A DNA stretch of 64,000 bases from Aquibacillus saliphilus (GTDB lineage Bacteria; Bacillota; Bacilli; Bacillales; Amphibacillaceae). The notes below the pieces were generated by a model that saw nothing but the letters and a program-made list of their open reading frames with translations, did not search any database and was not told the DNA's origin. Below, in pieces: positions 1 to 9,430 of the stretch (position 1 is its first letter; the number at the start of each line of letters is the position of its first letter). The translations under genes were made by a program, and so were the position numbers. Location of the stretch: NCBI RefSeq assembly GCF_020404745.1, contig NZ_JAIZAP010000013.1:62001-126000 (forward strand), given 5' to 3'.

Positions 1-86
1 AAAATCCAGAGTACATTAACAAACGCCAATCGCATTATCCACTGTAAAATAAGATCAAGTGATGTTACTATCTGTTTACCTTTCAT
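1..86 (-). CDS. DUF624 (YesL-like) membrane protein, N-terminal fragment
   Basis: An open frame starts at an ATG whose last base is 84 and runs off the left edge of the window; only 28 residues are visible. They contain the stretch WIMRLAFVNVLWI, the hallmark amphipathic start of the first membrane segment in DUF624/YesL proteins. An AGAGGTG ribosome binding site lies about ten bases upstream of the ATG. DUF624 genes are commonly found beside carbohydrate ABC permeases, and this one follows araQ on the same strand, so it is probably part of or next to the arabinose transport unit. Its biochemical role is not known. Family assignment rests on a short fragment only. Confidence 0.65.
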   Translation of the reverse strand, partial: MKGKQIVTSLDLILQWIMRLAFVNVLWI

Positions 87-126
87 GATGCCAAACACCT
101 CTTTACTTCCATTGAAGACAAGTAAT

Positions 127-154
127 CCCCCGCCCTCATCTAATTAGGCAGGGG
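127..154 (-). terminator. Hairpin downstream of araQ
   Basis: On the minus strand an 8-bp GC-rich stem (CCCCTGCC with GGCGGGGG, one mismatch) with a 12-nt loop follows araQ by about 60 bases. The tail is not a clean U-run, so it may be a weak terminator or a read-through hairpin before the DUF624 gene. Confidence 0.45.
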
Positions 155-217
155 TTAGTAACTCATTTTAAATACCCCTAACTTGTAAATCACGGTTATC
201 TACTAGCTAGTTTTCTA

Positions 218-1063
218 TTAACCTTTTACACCACCTACTGTTAGTCCAGCAACAAAGAACCGCTGGAAAAAGATGAACAAAATAATTACAGGGATGATTG
301 TCATTACAGATCCGGCAATTAACACATCATAGTTATTACCATAAGGTGTTAATAATGTAGCTAAACCAATTGGCAATGTAAACATATCATTGGATCTTAA
401 AACCAGTAATGGCCACAGGAAGTTATTCCATGCTCCTAATCCTTGTAAAATCGCCATCGCCGCAAGCGACGGAGCCATAAGTGGTAACATTATCTTGAAG
501 AATATACCGTATTCAGTAGAACCATCAATTCTAGCTGCATCCATCAGTTCTTTAGGCAGACCTATTGCATACTGTCTAAAGAAAAAGACAGCAATTGGTG
601 CTACAACCATTGGTAGAACAACAGCCGTATAAGTATTAATTAATTGCAAGCTTATCATTAATTGGTATAATGGTAGCATTAAAATTTCAAACGGAACCAT
701 TAATATAAATAATACTAGAAGGAAGAAAAAGTTTCTTCCTCTAAAATCATATACTGCTAATGCATAACCAACCATCGATGAGAAAAACAGCGATAGAACT
801 ATCGTAACTGCCGTTATTACTAAACTATTGCCATACCAACCCCAATATTGTTCTGCCTGTGTAAATATATACGTGTAGTTATCAAGGTTAAGTGTGCTCG
901 GATCAAAGACTAAACTAATCCCATTACGCATTAACTCTGATGACGGCCTAAAAGACGAAAGCAGCAAACTTAAAATCGGGAATAGAGCTATCAAACAAAT
1001 AATTGTAAAACTTATATTGGCTATCCATCTTAATACAGGATTTCGATTCGTGTTTTTCTTCAT
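218..1063 (-). CDS. araQ: Arabinooligosaccharide ABC transporter permease AraQ
   Basis: A 281-residue inner-membrane permease of the MalG/AraQ (CUT1) family with about six membrane segments. The cytoplasmic EAA loop that docks on the ATPase is at residues 172-194 (DAARIDG...ILP pattern). The C-terminus ends in GLTVGGVKG, a typical ending for this family. The start ATG follows directly on the araP stop codon, so the two permeases are translationally coupled and should form the heterodimeric channel. In Bacillus the ATPase partner is usually the shared MsmX protein encoded elsewhere; no ATPase gene is seen here. The arabinose assignment comes from the neighbours abfA and araR. Confidence 0.85.
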   Translation of the reverse strand: MKKNTNRNPVLRWIANISFTIICLIALFPILSLLLSSFRPSSELMRNGISLVFDPSTLNLDNYTYIFTQAEQYWGWYGNSLVITAVTIVLSLFFSSMVGYALAVYDFRGRNFFFLLVLFILMVPFEILMLPLYQLMISLQLINTYTAVVLPMVVAPIAVFFFRQYAIGLPKELMDAARIDGSTEYGIFFKIMLPLMAPSLAAMAILQGLGAWNNFLWPLLVLRSNDMFTLPIGLATLLTPYGNNYDVLIAGSVMTIIPVIILFIFFQRFFVAGLTVGGVKG

Positions 1064-2008
1064 CTATTCGTCCCCCTTTTTGAAGGCTCCGGTCAGAATC
1101 AACTGAATAAAACTAACCACAAAAATAATTAACATTAAAACAACACCTATTGCTGCACCAAATCCCATGTCATTTTGTTGAATACCTTGTTGATAAATAT
1201 AACCAACTACAGTTAAACCAATATTACCTGGTGAGCCCGCTTCCCAAAATACGAAACTTTCCTCAAACATCCTAAAACCATTAATAATTGAAATCGTAAC
1301 AACAAAAATCGTAACCGGTTTAAGAAATGGAAGTGTAACAAATAAGAATTTTTTAAACATAGTTGCCCCGTCAATTTCGGCTGCTTCATATAGTTCCTTT
1401 GGAACATTTTGTAATGCTGCAAGGAAATATAATATATTTACACCCATCCATTTCCAACAAGCAAGTAAAACCATTAAAAACATTCCTGACCATGCATTAT
1501 ATCTCCACTCCACAGATTGTAATCCTAACCAATTGAGAATCTGGTTAGCAGCTGCTGTATCCGTTTCCCCGAACATTAATCGGAAAACCATACCTGCAAC
1601 GATTGTTGAAGCTAACGCAGGAACAAACAGTGAAGCTCGGAATATCGTTTTAAATTTTACAAATTTAGAATCTAAAAGAACCGATAATATAATAGGAACT
1701 ACTACCAAAATAACTACAGTTAAAATAACATAAATCGTCGTATTTGATAGCGCTTTATAAAAAGTTGGATTTGAAATTCTTGAATAGTTGCTCATTCCGA
1801 TAAACTCGATTTGACCGGGTAAAATACTCTGGAAACTCATTATTATTGCTCTAATTGTTGGATAAAAAGAGAGAACTAAAAATGAAATGATAAACGGTGA
1901 GATGAACACATATGGCGCTACACTCCTAGAGTTTAGAAATTTCATGAACTTATTAGGACCTTTAGCAGGCGAAAGCGCTCGTCCTGTTTCTTTGGATGTT
2001 TCTAACAT
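1064..2008 (-). CDS. araP: Arabinooligosaccharide ABC transporter permease AraP
   Basis: A 314-residue permease of the MalF/UgpA type (CUT1) with an N-terminal cytoplasmic extension of about 30 residues and about six membrane segments. The EAA loop is at residues 205-228 (ELYEAAEIDGAT). The ATG is preceded by a strong AAGGAGGGG site. It lies between abfA (upstream, separated by a hairpin at 2038-2071) and araQ (downstream, no gap). The solute-binding protein AraN, normally encoded next to araP in Bacillus, is absent from this window, so binding specificity cannot be read here; arabinooligosaccharides are inferred from abfA and the AraR boxes upstream of the unit. Confidence 0.85.
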   Translation of the reverse strand: MLETSKETGRALSPAKGPNKFMKFLNSRSVAPYVFISPFIISFLVLSFYPTIRAIIMSFQSILPGQIEFIGMSNYSRISNPTFYKALSNTTIYVILTVVILVVVPIILSVLLDSKFVKFKTIFRASLFVPALASTIVAGMVFRLMFGETDTAAANQILNWLGLQSVEWRYNAWSGMFLMVLLACWKWMGVNILYFLAALQNVPKELYEAAEIDGATMFKKFLFVTLPFLKPVTIFVVTISIINGFRMFEESFVFWEAGSPGNIGLTVVGYIYQQGIQQNDMGFGAAIGVVLMLIIFVVSFIQLILTGAFKKGDE

Positions 2009-2037
2009 AAAAACCCCTCCTTAGGAATTGCTTTTTA

Positions 2038-2071
2038 ACATAAGGGGCAGGAGATTCACCTACCCTTATGT
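2038..2071 (-). terminator. Intercistronic hairpin between abfA and araP
   Basis: The minus strand forms a stem ACATAAGGG/CCCTTATGT, extended by AGG/CCT, followed by TTAAAAAG. It sits in the 103-bp abfA-araP gap and may lower permease expression relative to abfA or stabilise the abfA message. Confidence 0.6.
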
Positions 2072-2111
2072 ACAATATATTGTTACAAGTTATTATTAAG
2101 CACTTCTAAGT

Positions 2112-3650
<1,539 letters not shown>

Positions 3651-3665
3651 TTATAAAAATTAGAC

Positions 3666-3782
3666 TTAGTTTTCTGCAGATTGAACTTTGAACTTAGGAT
3701 TTTCTACTGCAAGCACCTTTTTGTATCCGCTTTCAAATTGATTTAAAAAAATAATTTCACATTGACCATAGCTTGAAGCTAG
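3666..3782 (-). pseudogene. Possible decayed 3' end of a gene upstream of abfA
   Basis: A 38-codon open stretch between stop codons, without a credible start or ribosome binding site, reads as protein-like sequence (for example FESGYKKVLAVENPKF) and ends at a TAA 45 bases before abfA. It could be the remnant of a gene deleted between araR and abfA, but the match to any family was not recognised and chance is possible. Confidence 0.2.
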
Positions 3783-3836
3783 CTATAATTCTCCTAATTT
3801 TGTGAAATTCAAAATTACACTAACTAAGAAAAATGC

Positions 3837-3891
3837 ATTGTACGAACATATGATGGTAATACATGTTGAATTAATCAATCGTACGTATAAG
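3837..3891 (-). promoter_or_regulatory. Pair of AraR operator boxes upstream of abfA
   Basis: Two sites resemble the AraR palindrome ATTTGTACGTACAAAT: ATTGTACGAACAT at 3837-3849 and AATCGTACGTATAAG at 3877-3891. Their centres are about 41 bp apart, close to four helical turns, the spacing at which AraR is known to bind cooperatively and loop DNA in Bacillus subtilis. They should repress abfA-araP-araQ without arabinose. Confidence 0.75.
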
Positions 3892-3941
3892 TATTAATAA
3901 TTCGATTATATATAACATTGAAGACTTTTTCAATATGTTTT

Positions 3942-3956
3942 TTGTTAACGCTGTCA
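3942..3956. promoter_or_regulatory. Possible CcpA cre site, abfA region
   Basis: TTGTTAACGCTGTCA matches the cre consensus WTGNAARCGNWWWCA with two mismatches. It lies about 50 bp upstream of the AraR boxes, so it would act from a distal position on abfA. Confidence 0.35.
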
Positions 3957-4013
3957 TTTTTTGAACCTATATTTTCACTTTGGTGTTATAGCTAATTTAA
4001 TGAGTTATTTACG

Positions 4014-4043
4014 AAAGGATGCCAGTAACTGCTCGCATCCTGT
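4014..4043 (-). terminator. Terminator-like hairpin after araR
   Basis: On the minus strand the stem AGGATGC/GCATCCT with a 12-nt loop is followed by TTCGTAAAT. It lies about 45 bases beyond the araR stop and probably closes the monocistronic araR unit. Confidence 0.5.
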
Positions 4044-4087
4044 TTAATGATTTCTTTGGAGTTCAACTTAAATTAATTATATTCTCA

Positions 4088-5206
4088 TTATTCGTTTAAC
4101 TTTTTGGTGGAACTTCTGGTAATTAATTCAGGATCGAATACTACCGACTCTACTTTTTCATTTGTCTTCCTCGTATTACCATTCTGGTCTTTAATCAAAT
4201 TAAGGATCATTTGCGCTGCGGTTTTACCCATTTCGCTTTGTGGATGCTCGACAGTAGTTAGCTTAACTTCTGATACTTTAGCTAAAAATGAATTATCAAA
4301 TCCGACTACAGAAATATCGTTTGGAATTTTTAAGTTTTTTTCACGTAACACATCAAGTAGCTTAATGGCAAGTTCATCATTATAGCACACGATTGCTGTT
4401 GGCTTGTCACCATTAAAAAGCTCGATCATCTTTCTTAATTCTTGTACAGGTTTTATGTGTTTTTCGCTAGTATTATATGTCACTATATTAGTTGGATTAA
4501 TTGAAAGTCCGTGTGAACGATGAGCTTTAATATATCCTTTCATTCGTCTAGTTCCTTGTATGTCATCCGTTTTAAAAAATCCAAGTATATTTTTGTGTCC
4601 AAGATTAATAAGGTGTTCTGTCTGAGTGAATCCTCCCTTTTCATCATCTAGCACAATACTTAACGGTTCTAATTCATCGTAATAGGAGTTAATCATAATA
4701 TAAGGAATATTATGGCGCTCCAAATTCAAATAATAATTTATATTTGGATTTGACAGTGCGCTCTTTGTAGGTTCAATAATCACACCATCAAAGTGTTGTG
4801 TTAAAATCGTCTCTAGGAACCGTTTTTCATTTTCGTGATCATTATTAGTACTAAACAAACTTACATTGTATCCATGTTCACTCAGGTAAGACTCTGCCCC
4901 TCGAATAATCGAAGGAAAGATATAATCAGAAATATAAGTAGTAATGATTGCAATGTTTTTTTGGTTGACTCCGGTTAAACTCCCTTCTTCTTTTGTCCTG
5001 TCAGCACAAAAGGTACCGGCACCTTGTTCCCGGTATAACCACCCTTGATTAACAAGATCACCTATAGCAAGTCGGACAGTATGCCTACTAACTTCAAATT
5101 GTTTCATTAATTGACTTTCGGAATTAATTTTTTGATGTGGTTGGAAAGTTCCATCTAAAATTTTAGATTTAATTGCTTGTTTCACAATATTATATTTTGT
5201 TTGCAT
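4088..5206 (-). CDS. araR: Arabinose operon repressor AraR (GntR-type HTH with LacI-type sensor domain)
   Basis: A 372-residue chimeric repressor: a GntR winged helix at about residues 1-70 (LMKQFEVSRHTVRLAIGDL recognition region) joined to a periplasmic-binding-protein-like LacI/GalR effector domain at about 80-365. This architecture is specific to the AraR group; L-arabinose is the effector in B. subtilis. The ATG has a GAGGTG site. It is flanked by terminator hairpins on both sides and has its own promoter region with a candidate AraR box at 5242-5256, indicating autoregulation. It sits between the two units it should control. Confidence 0.92.
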   Translation of the reverse strand: MQTKYNIVKQAIKSKILDGTFQPHQKINSESQLMKQFEVSRHTVRLAIGDLVNQGWLYREQGAGTFCADRTKEEGSLTGVNQKNIAIITTYISDYIFPSIIRGAESYLSEHGYNVSLFSTNNDHENEKRFLETILTQHFDGVIIEPTKSALSNPNINYYLNLERHNIPYIMINSYYDELEPLSIVLDDEKGGFTQTEHLINLGHKNILGFFKTDDIQGTRRMKGYIKAHRSHGLSINPTNIVTYNTSEKHIKPVQELRKMIELFNGDKPTAIVCYNDELAIKLLDVLREKNLKIPNDISVVGFDNSFLAKVSEVKLTTVEHPQSEMGKTAAQMILNLIKDQNGNTRKTNEKVESVVFDPELITRSSTKKLNE

Positions 5207-5241
5207 GTTAACACCTCAACTATAATCTCTTGACTTGATGG

Positions 5242-5256
5242 ATTTGTTCGTATCAT
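5242..5256 (-). promoter_or_regulatory. AraR box upstream of araR
   Basis: ATTTGTTCGTATCAT resembles the AraR palindrome and lies about 40 bp upstream of the araR start codon. A single site here matches the single autoregulatory operator known for B. subtilis araR. Confidence 0.6.
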
Positions 5257-5309
5257 TTTTCATCCTTAATTATATCACTCTTACCTGTAACTTCACTATT
5301 TATGTTAAA

Positions 5310-5354
5310 AAAATAACACAGAGTTTTACGTTTTGTAATTCTCTGTGTTATTTT
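5310..5354 (-). terminator. Terminator after araA
   Basis: A 14-bp perfect stem (AAAATAACACAGAG paired with CTCTGTGTTATTTT) with a 17-nt loop begins 8 bases beyond the araA stop. It ends the araD-araA transcript; flanking A and T runs make it effective in both directions. Confidence 0.85.
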
Positions 5355-5361
5355 TATTAAC

Positions 5362-6846
5362 CTATCTCCAAACAGCTTCATTCCATTTCAATTCATTCCT
5401 GAACTGTCTTGTGTTTGTATCCTTATCAATAACAACACATTCAATCTGAGCCATCTCGGCAAAATCGCTAAGTTGTTCTGTAGTTACCGAAAAAGAGAAG
5501 ACGGTATGGTGTGCTCCACCAGCATAAATCCATGACTCAGTAGCCTCACTTAATGATGGCTCTGGTTTCCACAAAACTTTGGCTACAGGTAGATTTGGCG
5601 TTTCGATTTTTGGTTGTTCTGCCTTCACTTCGTTTATTACAAGACGGAATCTACCACCCATTTCGACCAATGAAGCATTAAGTGCATCTCCACCTCTACC
5701 ATCAAACACTAAACGAGCTGGATCTTCTTTCCCACCGATACCAAGCGGATTCACAACAATTTTAGGCTTGGTCGCTGAAACTGTTGGACAAATTTCAAGC
5801 ATATGTGAACCAAGTACCATTTCATTGCCTGGCTCCAAATGATACGTATAATCTTCCATAAATGAAGTACCTTCGTTTTTAGCAATCACCTTCATCATGC
5901 GAAGCAATGCCGCAGTTCGCCAATCACCTTCACCAGCAAAACCATAGCCCTCTGCCATCAAACGTTGTGCAGCAAGACCAGGTAGCTGTTTCATTCCGTG
6001 TAGGTCTTCAAAATTTGTTGTAAAGGCATTATAGCCTCGTTCTGATAAAAAGGATTTTAAACCTAGTTCAATACGAGCTTGTTCGAGAATCGAGTCTCGT
6101 ACAGGTCCAGCTTCAGATGCCTCAGCCGGTAAATCGTATAAGCTAGTGTATTCCTCAAATAAGTCTTCAACTTCTTTGTCTTTGAGTTTATTCATCTCTT
6201 CAACTAAGTCACCAATACCATAGTAGTCTACTGTCCAACCTAGTTTGATTTGAGCTTCTACTTTATCTCCATCTGTTACAGCAACATTTCTCATGTTGTC
6301 ACCGAAGCGCGCAACACGGATGTTCGTGCCTTCTGTGAATGCTACAGCTGTGCTCATCCAGTTTCCAACCTTGGTTAACACATCTTGATTTTGCCAATGA
6401 CCAACGATTACTCTACGCGGGATATTCATACGCGTACCAATAAATCCATATTCACGGTCTCCATGAGCTGATTGATTCAGGTTCATAAAGTCCATATCTA
6501 TTTCTCCCCAAGGAATGTCACGGTTATATTGGGTATGCAAATGCATTAACGGCTTTTGGAGTGAGCCAAGTCCTGATATCCACATTTTTGAAGGAGAGAA
6601 TGTGTGCATCCAAGTGATTAATCCTGCACAATTGTCATCCAAGTTCGCCTGTAAGCTAAGCTTTCTAATGTCTTTCGCTGTTGTTAAAACCGACTTAAAC
6701 ACTATCTTATAAGAATAATCTCCAGCTTGGTTCAACCCTTCAACAATTTCTCTTGAGTGGTCTTCAACCTCTTTTAAAGTATCATCACCATACAAGTGCT
6801 GACTTCCAGTTACAAACCAAAATTCATAAGGCTTTATCGATAACAT
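5362..6846 (-). CDS. araA: L-arabinose isomerase
   Basis: A 494-residue cytoplasmic enzyme converting L-arabinose to L-ribulose, the first intracellular step of arabinose use. Metal and catalytic positions of the family are present: the glutamates in EGDWRTAALLRMMK and SFMEDYTYHLEPG, the histidine of GSHMLEICP and the C-terminal histidine pair in YAGGAHHTVFS. The length is as expected (about 495-500). The ATG has an AGGAGGAAAATAT leader. It follows araD by 147 bp with no AraR box between, so it is most likely cotranscribed from the araD promoter. Ribulokinase, the next enzyme in the pathway, is not encoded beside it. Confidence 0.96.
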   Translation of the reverse strand: MLSIKPYEFWFVTGSQHLYGDDTLKEVEDHSREIVEGLNQAGDYSYKIVFKSVLTTAKDIRKLSLQANLDDNCAGLITWMHTFSPSKMWISGLGSLQKPLMHLHTQYNRDIPWGEIDMDFMNLNQSAHGDREYGFIGTRMNIPRRVIVGHWQNQDVLTKVGNWMSTAVAFTEGTNIRVARFGDNMRNVAVTDGDKVEAQIKLGWTVDYYGIGDLVEEMNKLKDKEVEDLFEEYTSLYDLPAEASEAGPVRDSILEQARIELGLKSFLSERGYNAFTTNFEDLHGMKQLPGLAAQRLMAEGYGFAGEGDWRTAALLRMMKVIAKNEGTSFMEDYTYHLEPGNEMVLGSHMLEICPTVSATKPKIVVNPLGIGGKEDPARLVFDGRGGDALNASLVEMGGRFRLVINEVKAEQPKIETPNLPVAKVLWKPEPSLSEATESWIYAGGAHHTVFSFSVTTEQLSDFAEMAQIECVVIDKDTNTRQFRNELKWNEAVWR

Positions 6847-6993
6847 ATATTTTCCTCCTATGATATTAGACTAGTTTTTTAGACTGATAGTTAAGATCAA
6901 TTAATTCACTTCAGATTTTTTTCGAGGCTTCATTACGCGAGTGAAACCACAACAGTTTGGCCTAATTTTGTTCCATAATTAATCTAATTCAAT

Positions 6994-7683
6994 TTATTTT
7001 TGTCCATAATAAGCATTTGAGCCATGTTTTCTCAAGTAGTGTTTATCCAATAACGCTTGATCCATTGGCGGAGCTTCCGGATTTATTTGGTACGTGCGTA
7101 AAGCCATCTTCGCTACTTCTTCTAACACAACAGCATTATGAACCGCTTCACTAGCATTCTTTCCCCAATTAAACGGAGCGTGACTATGAACAAGCACACT
7201 AGGGATTTCATGAGGATTAATATTATTGAATGTCTCAACAATTACATTTCCAGTTTCTAATTCATACTCACCTTGAATCTCTAATTCTGTCATTCTTCTA
7301 GTACAAGGTACTTCACCATAAAAGTAATCTGCTTGTGTCGTGCCTAGTGCAGGTATTGGTTTACCTGCCTGCGCCCAACTTGTTGCCCACGGTGAATGTG
7401 TATGTACAATCCCCCCTATACCAGGAAATTTTTTATATAGCACTAGATGCGTTGCCGTGTCAGATGAAGGCTTTAACTTCCCCTCAACAATATTCCCATT
7501 TAAATCTAGCACCACTAACTTATCTACTGTTAATTCTTCATAATTAACGCCACTCGGCTTGATAACCACTAAACCTGATTCCTTGTCAAAACCGCTTACA
7601 TTTCCCCAAGTGAAAGTTACTAAACCATGATTCGGAAGAGCTAAGTTGGCTTCTAGAACTTGTTTTTTTAATTCTTCCAACAT
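6994..7683 (-). CDS. araD: L-ribulose-5-phosphate 4-epimerase
   Basis: A class II aldolase/epimerase-family protein, 229 residues from the ATG at 7683, which converts L-ribulose 5-phosphate to D-xylulose 5-phosphate for the pentose phosphate pathway. The zinc histidines are in [12 protein letters not shown] and [10 protein letters not shown]; the DYFYGEVPC loop is typical of AraD. An upstream in-frame extension of 31 codons is possible but runs through the AraR-box region and is Lys/Asn/Arg-rich; the 7683 ATG has an AGAAAGGTG site and fits homologues. It is the first gene of the araD-araA unit, under two AraR boxes. Confidence 0.94.
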   Translation of the reverse strand: MLEELKKQVLEANLALPNHGLVTFTWGNVSGFDKESGLVVIKPSGVNYEELTVDKLVVLDLNGNIVEGKLKPSSDTATHLVLYKKFPGIGGIVHTHSPWATSWAQAGKPIPALGTTQADYFYGEVPCTRRMTELEIQGEYELETGNVIVETFNNINPHEIPSVLVHSHAPFNWGKNASEAVHNAVVLEEVAKMALRTYQINPEAPPMDQALLDKHYLRKHGSNAYYGQK

Positions 7684-7717
7684 TAAGTAATCACACCTTT
7701 CTTTTTTTCTATTTATT

Positions 7718-7773
7718 CTTGTACGTATATTAATTTTATTTAATTTTATATTAATACAATTTGTACGTACATT
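7718..7773 (-). promoter_or_regulatory. araD promoter with two AraR boxes
   Basis: ATTTGTACGTACATT (7759-7773) is a near-perfect AraR box; CTTGTACGTATATT (7718-7731) is a second. Centres are 42 bp apart, about four helical turns. On the minus strand a possible -35 TTGAAT and -10 TAATAT flank the first box with a 17-base spacer, so AraR would block the polymerase directly and by looping. Confidence 0.8.
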
Positions 7774-8019
7774 CAATAAGTAAGTATGCTTTTTTATATA
7801 TTCATTTCAAAAACAATCATTAAATACCTAGTTAACCCCTATTTAAGTCTAATTCTACCTATTTATTTTAATCATTCACTAGCAATTAATTCGTTGGTTT
7901 TATATTGTATTTGAAAAAATTCCATACAAGTTTACTGATAGTAACAAATTTTAATTTGGGCACTATTTTAGTGTTATTCTATGCTAGCAGTTACATTAAT
8001 TTAGCAAAGGTAACCTAAA

Positions 8020-8034
8020 ATGTCAACGCTTTCA
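8020..8034. promoter_or_regulatory. Candidate CcpA cre site upstream of araD
   Basis: ATGTCAACGCTTTCA matches the cre consensus WTGNAARCGNWWWCA with one mismatch. It lies about 250 bp upstream of the araD operators and next to a plus-strand TATAAT, so it may act on araD or on the short candidate transcript at 8050-8203. Confidence 0.5.
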
Positions 8035-8049
8035 TTTTGGGTGTTGTAT

Positions 8050-8203
8050 TATAATCAAGTAAGAAAGAGGATCGCAGGAAGTGTAAGTAGTTCCGATACT
8101 GTGGAGAAAATGAGAAAAAACAGTGTGATAATTACACCAAAAAATCAGTTTAAATAGTAGCCAAAAACGCTTGGAGATTAAAATGTCCAAGCGTTTCGTT
8201 TTT
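8050..8203 (+). ncRNA. Candidate short transcript (small RNA or micro-ORF RNA)
   Basis: A plus-strand TATAAT at 8050-8055, next to a cre-like site, is followed by about 110 bases without a large gene and then a strong terminator hairpin with a T-run ending at 8203. The stretch includes a 15-codon reading frame (8110-8157, beginning MRKNSV) with a GTGGAG site ahead of it. No good -35 box is seen at the ideal spacing, so expression is uncertain. Confidence 0.3.
8163..8203. terminator. Bidirectional terminator
   Basis: An 11-bp perfect stem (AAACGCTTGGA/TCCAAGCGTTT) with a 10-nt loop is followed by CGTTTTT on the plus strand and by TTTGG on the minus strand. It can end the XRE/membrane-protein transcript from the right and any plus-strand transcript from the left. 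Confidence 0.8.
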
Positions 8204-8253
8204 ATATTGTCTAGTTCAACTAAATGCCATCTATTTTAAGAAGTAAATAACCG

Positions 8254-8736
8254 TTAACGAGAATAAAGAACCTTAAAAGATATTAAATAAACGATTAGAC
8301 CAACTACTGGTATCGAAGCCGTTGTAAACATAGGATACCAAACATAATCAAGGAAATAATTTGGAACGAACATATATGAACCGAGAATTAGAAACGAATA
8401 CAATAATACAAAAACGAATGCAAAACGTACTGATTTTCCAGTTATTTCCACCGACCGTTCATCTGAGGCATCATATTCAGGGAGGATATAGTCCTCCACT
8501 TTTGCTTGTTTATTTTTTTTCATAACAAGTAGCTGAAGCACATTAAGAATGACTAATATTATCGTTATGACAACAAATATTTGTCCCGCCTGATTACCAA
8601 TATTTACGGAAAATCCATCAATATATCCCCTTCCCAATAACTCAAAATACTGCTCTACTCTAACAAATTCATAAACCATAACAGCTAGTGAAACATAAAG
8701 CAAAGACCTTAATATAACTGTAAAATATAATTTCAT
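8254..8736 (-). CDS. Four-helix membrane protein paired with an XRE regulator
   Basis: A 160-residue integral membrane protein with four predicted hydrophobic segments (about residues 5-22, 50-72, 103-123 and 133-156) and a charged cytoplasmic stretch with KKNKQAKVEDY in the middle. It resembles DUF2178-type predicted membrane proteins but I cannot name the family with certainty. The gene follows the small XRE regulator by only 5 bases, a common pairing in Bacillaceae in which the regulator probably controls the pair. No substrate or enzymatic motif is visible. Function unknown. Confidence 0.75.
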   Translation of the reverse strand: MKLYFTVILRSLLYVSLAVMVYEFVRVEQYFELLGRGYIDGFSVNIGNQAGQIFVVITIILVILNVLQLLVMKKNKQAKVEDYILPEYDASDERSVEITGKSVRFAFVFVLLYSFLILGSYMFVPNYFLDYVWYPMFTTASIPVVGLIVYLISFKVLYSR

Positions 8737-8741
8737 TTTTC

Positions 8742-8939
8742 TTACTCCCTTTTATAAAAGATTTTTTCTATTGGTTCATTAAAGACTTCCGCAATATTCA
8801 TAGCGAGCAGTAACGAGGGAACGTAGCTCCCTTTTTCCAATGAAACAATCGTTTGCCTGGTTACGCCAATCTTTTTAGCCAGTTCTCCTTGTGTTAGATT
8901 GAATTTAGCGCGTAATTCTCTTACACGGTTAACAAGCAA
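8742..8939 (-). CDS. XRE-family transcriptional regulator
   Basis: A 65-residue single-domain Cro/CI helix-turn-helix protein. The HTH covers about residues 12-45 (TQGELAKKIGVTRQTIVSLEKGSYVPSL, quoted by its ends TQGEL and YVPSL), followed by the EVFNEPIEKIF tail typical of the YgzD/YozG group. It is the first gene of a two-gene unit with the membrane protein at 8254-8736. An inverted repeat GTAAAGTT/AACTTTAC at 8974-9010 upstream of the start is a candidate autoregulatory operator. The start codon is the annotated M of MLVNRVRELRAK, preceded by a GGGGAGTG site. Confidence 0.88.
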   Translation of the reverse strand: MLVNRVRELRAKFNLTQGELAKKIGVTRQTIVSLEKGSYVPSLLLAMNIAEVFNEPIEKIFYKRE

Positions 8940-8973
8940 TTAAATCACTCCCCAACTTTTCCCTACTCCTAGT

Positions 8974-9010
8974 GTAAAGTTGACTTGTCATTTTGTCTAG
9001 TAAACTTTAC
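8974..9010 (-). promoter_or_regulatory. Inverted repeat, candidate operator of the XRE regulator
   Basis: GTAAAGTT at 8974-8981 and AACTTTAC at 9003-9010 form an 8-bp inverted repeat about 35-70 bp upstream of the XRE start codon, where an autoregulatory operator would lie. Function is inferred from position only. Confidence 0.4.
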
Positions 9011-9042
9011 TTTTATTTTTTGGTGAACCTTAGAATTCCCTC

Positions 9043-9076
9043 AAAAAAACTGTACCATCTCCATTCGGTACAGTTT
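9043..9076 (-). terminator. Terminator-like hairpin, minus strand
   Basis: The stem AAACTGTACC/GGTACAGTTT with a 10-nt loop is followed on the minus strand by a run of seven T. No intact gene ends just upstream; it may close read-through from the reading-frame remnant at 9216-9314. Confidence 0.65.
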
Positions 9077-9215
9077 GGAATATACATTTTTCACTATCCT
9101 GCTAAAGGGGTTACTCGCTTAGTTTAGCGAGCTATCTTAGAAAGATTATATCCTTTAAAGTAAGTTAAACTTTTATCTGTGTTACCTATTCTTTATGCGT
9201 CTGTTAATTTTTCCG

Positions 9216-9314
9216 TTAGGGATTTATACGGAAGACAGAAGAGTATTCAGCATCATTCTTTAATAATTGTACAACCTTTTCTGCCGTTTTATTCTCTGGT
9301 TTGATAAACAGCAT
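9216..9314 (-). pseudogene. Short protein-like reading frame, probable gene remnant
   Basis: From an ATG at 9314 the minus strand encodes 32 residues (including LFIKPENKTAEKVVQLL) ending in RINP and a stop. The frame stays open about 18 codons further upstream without a start. It lies between a strong palindromic terminator (9375-9430) and another hairpin (9043-9076). The composition looks like real protein, but no ribosome binding site is convincing, so I read it as the C-terminal remnant of a lost gene or a very small unrecognised one. Confidence 0.25.
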
Positions 9315-9374
9315 TGCCAAATTTGTTCTTTCTAAATTAACACCCCGAATAACAACCCAATTAGCACCCTAATT

Positions 9375-9430
9375 AACATACTAAAAAACCGATTGACAAT
9401 AGCTGTTGTCAATCGGTTTTTTAGTATGTT
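9375..9430. terminator. 25-bp perfect palindromic terminator
   Basis: The arms at 9375-9399 and 9406-9430 are exact reverse complements with a 6-nt loop. The core stem CCGATTGACAA/TTGTCAATCGG is flanked by A and T runs, giving a bidirectional intrinsic terminator. It lies about 165 bases beyond the DUF2680 gene. Confidence 0.8.

Noticed and set aside
7684-7776. N-terminal extension of araD
   Set aside because: The extra 31 codons cover the AraR boxes and promoter; the internal ATG has the ribosome binding site and fits family length.
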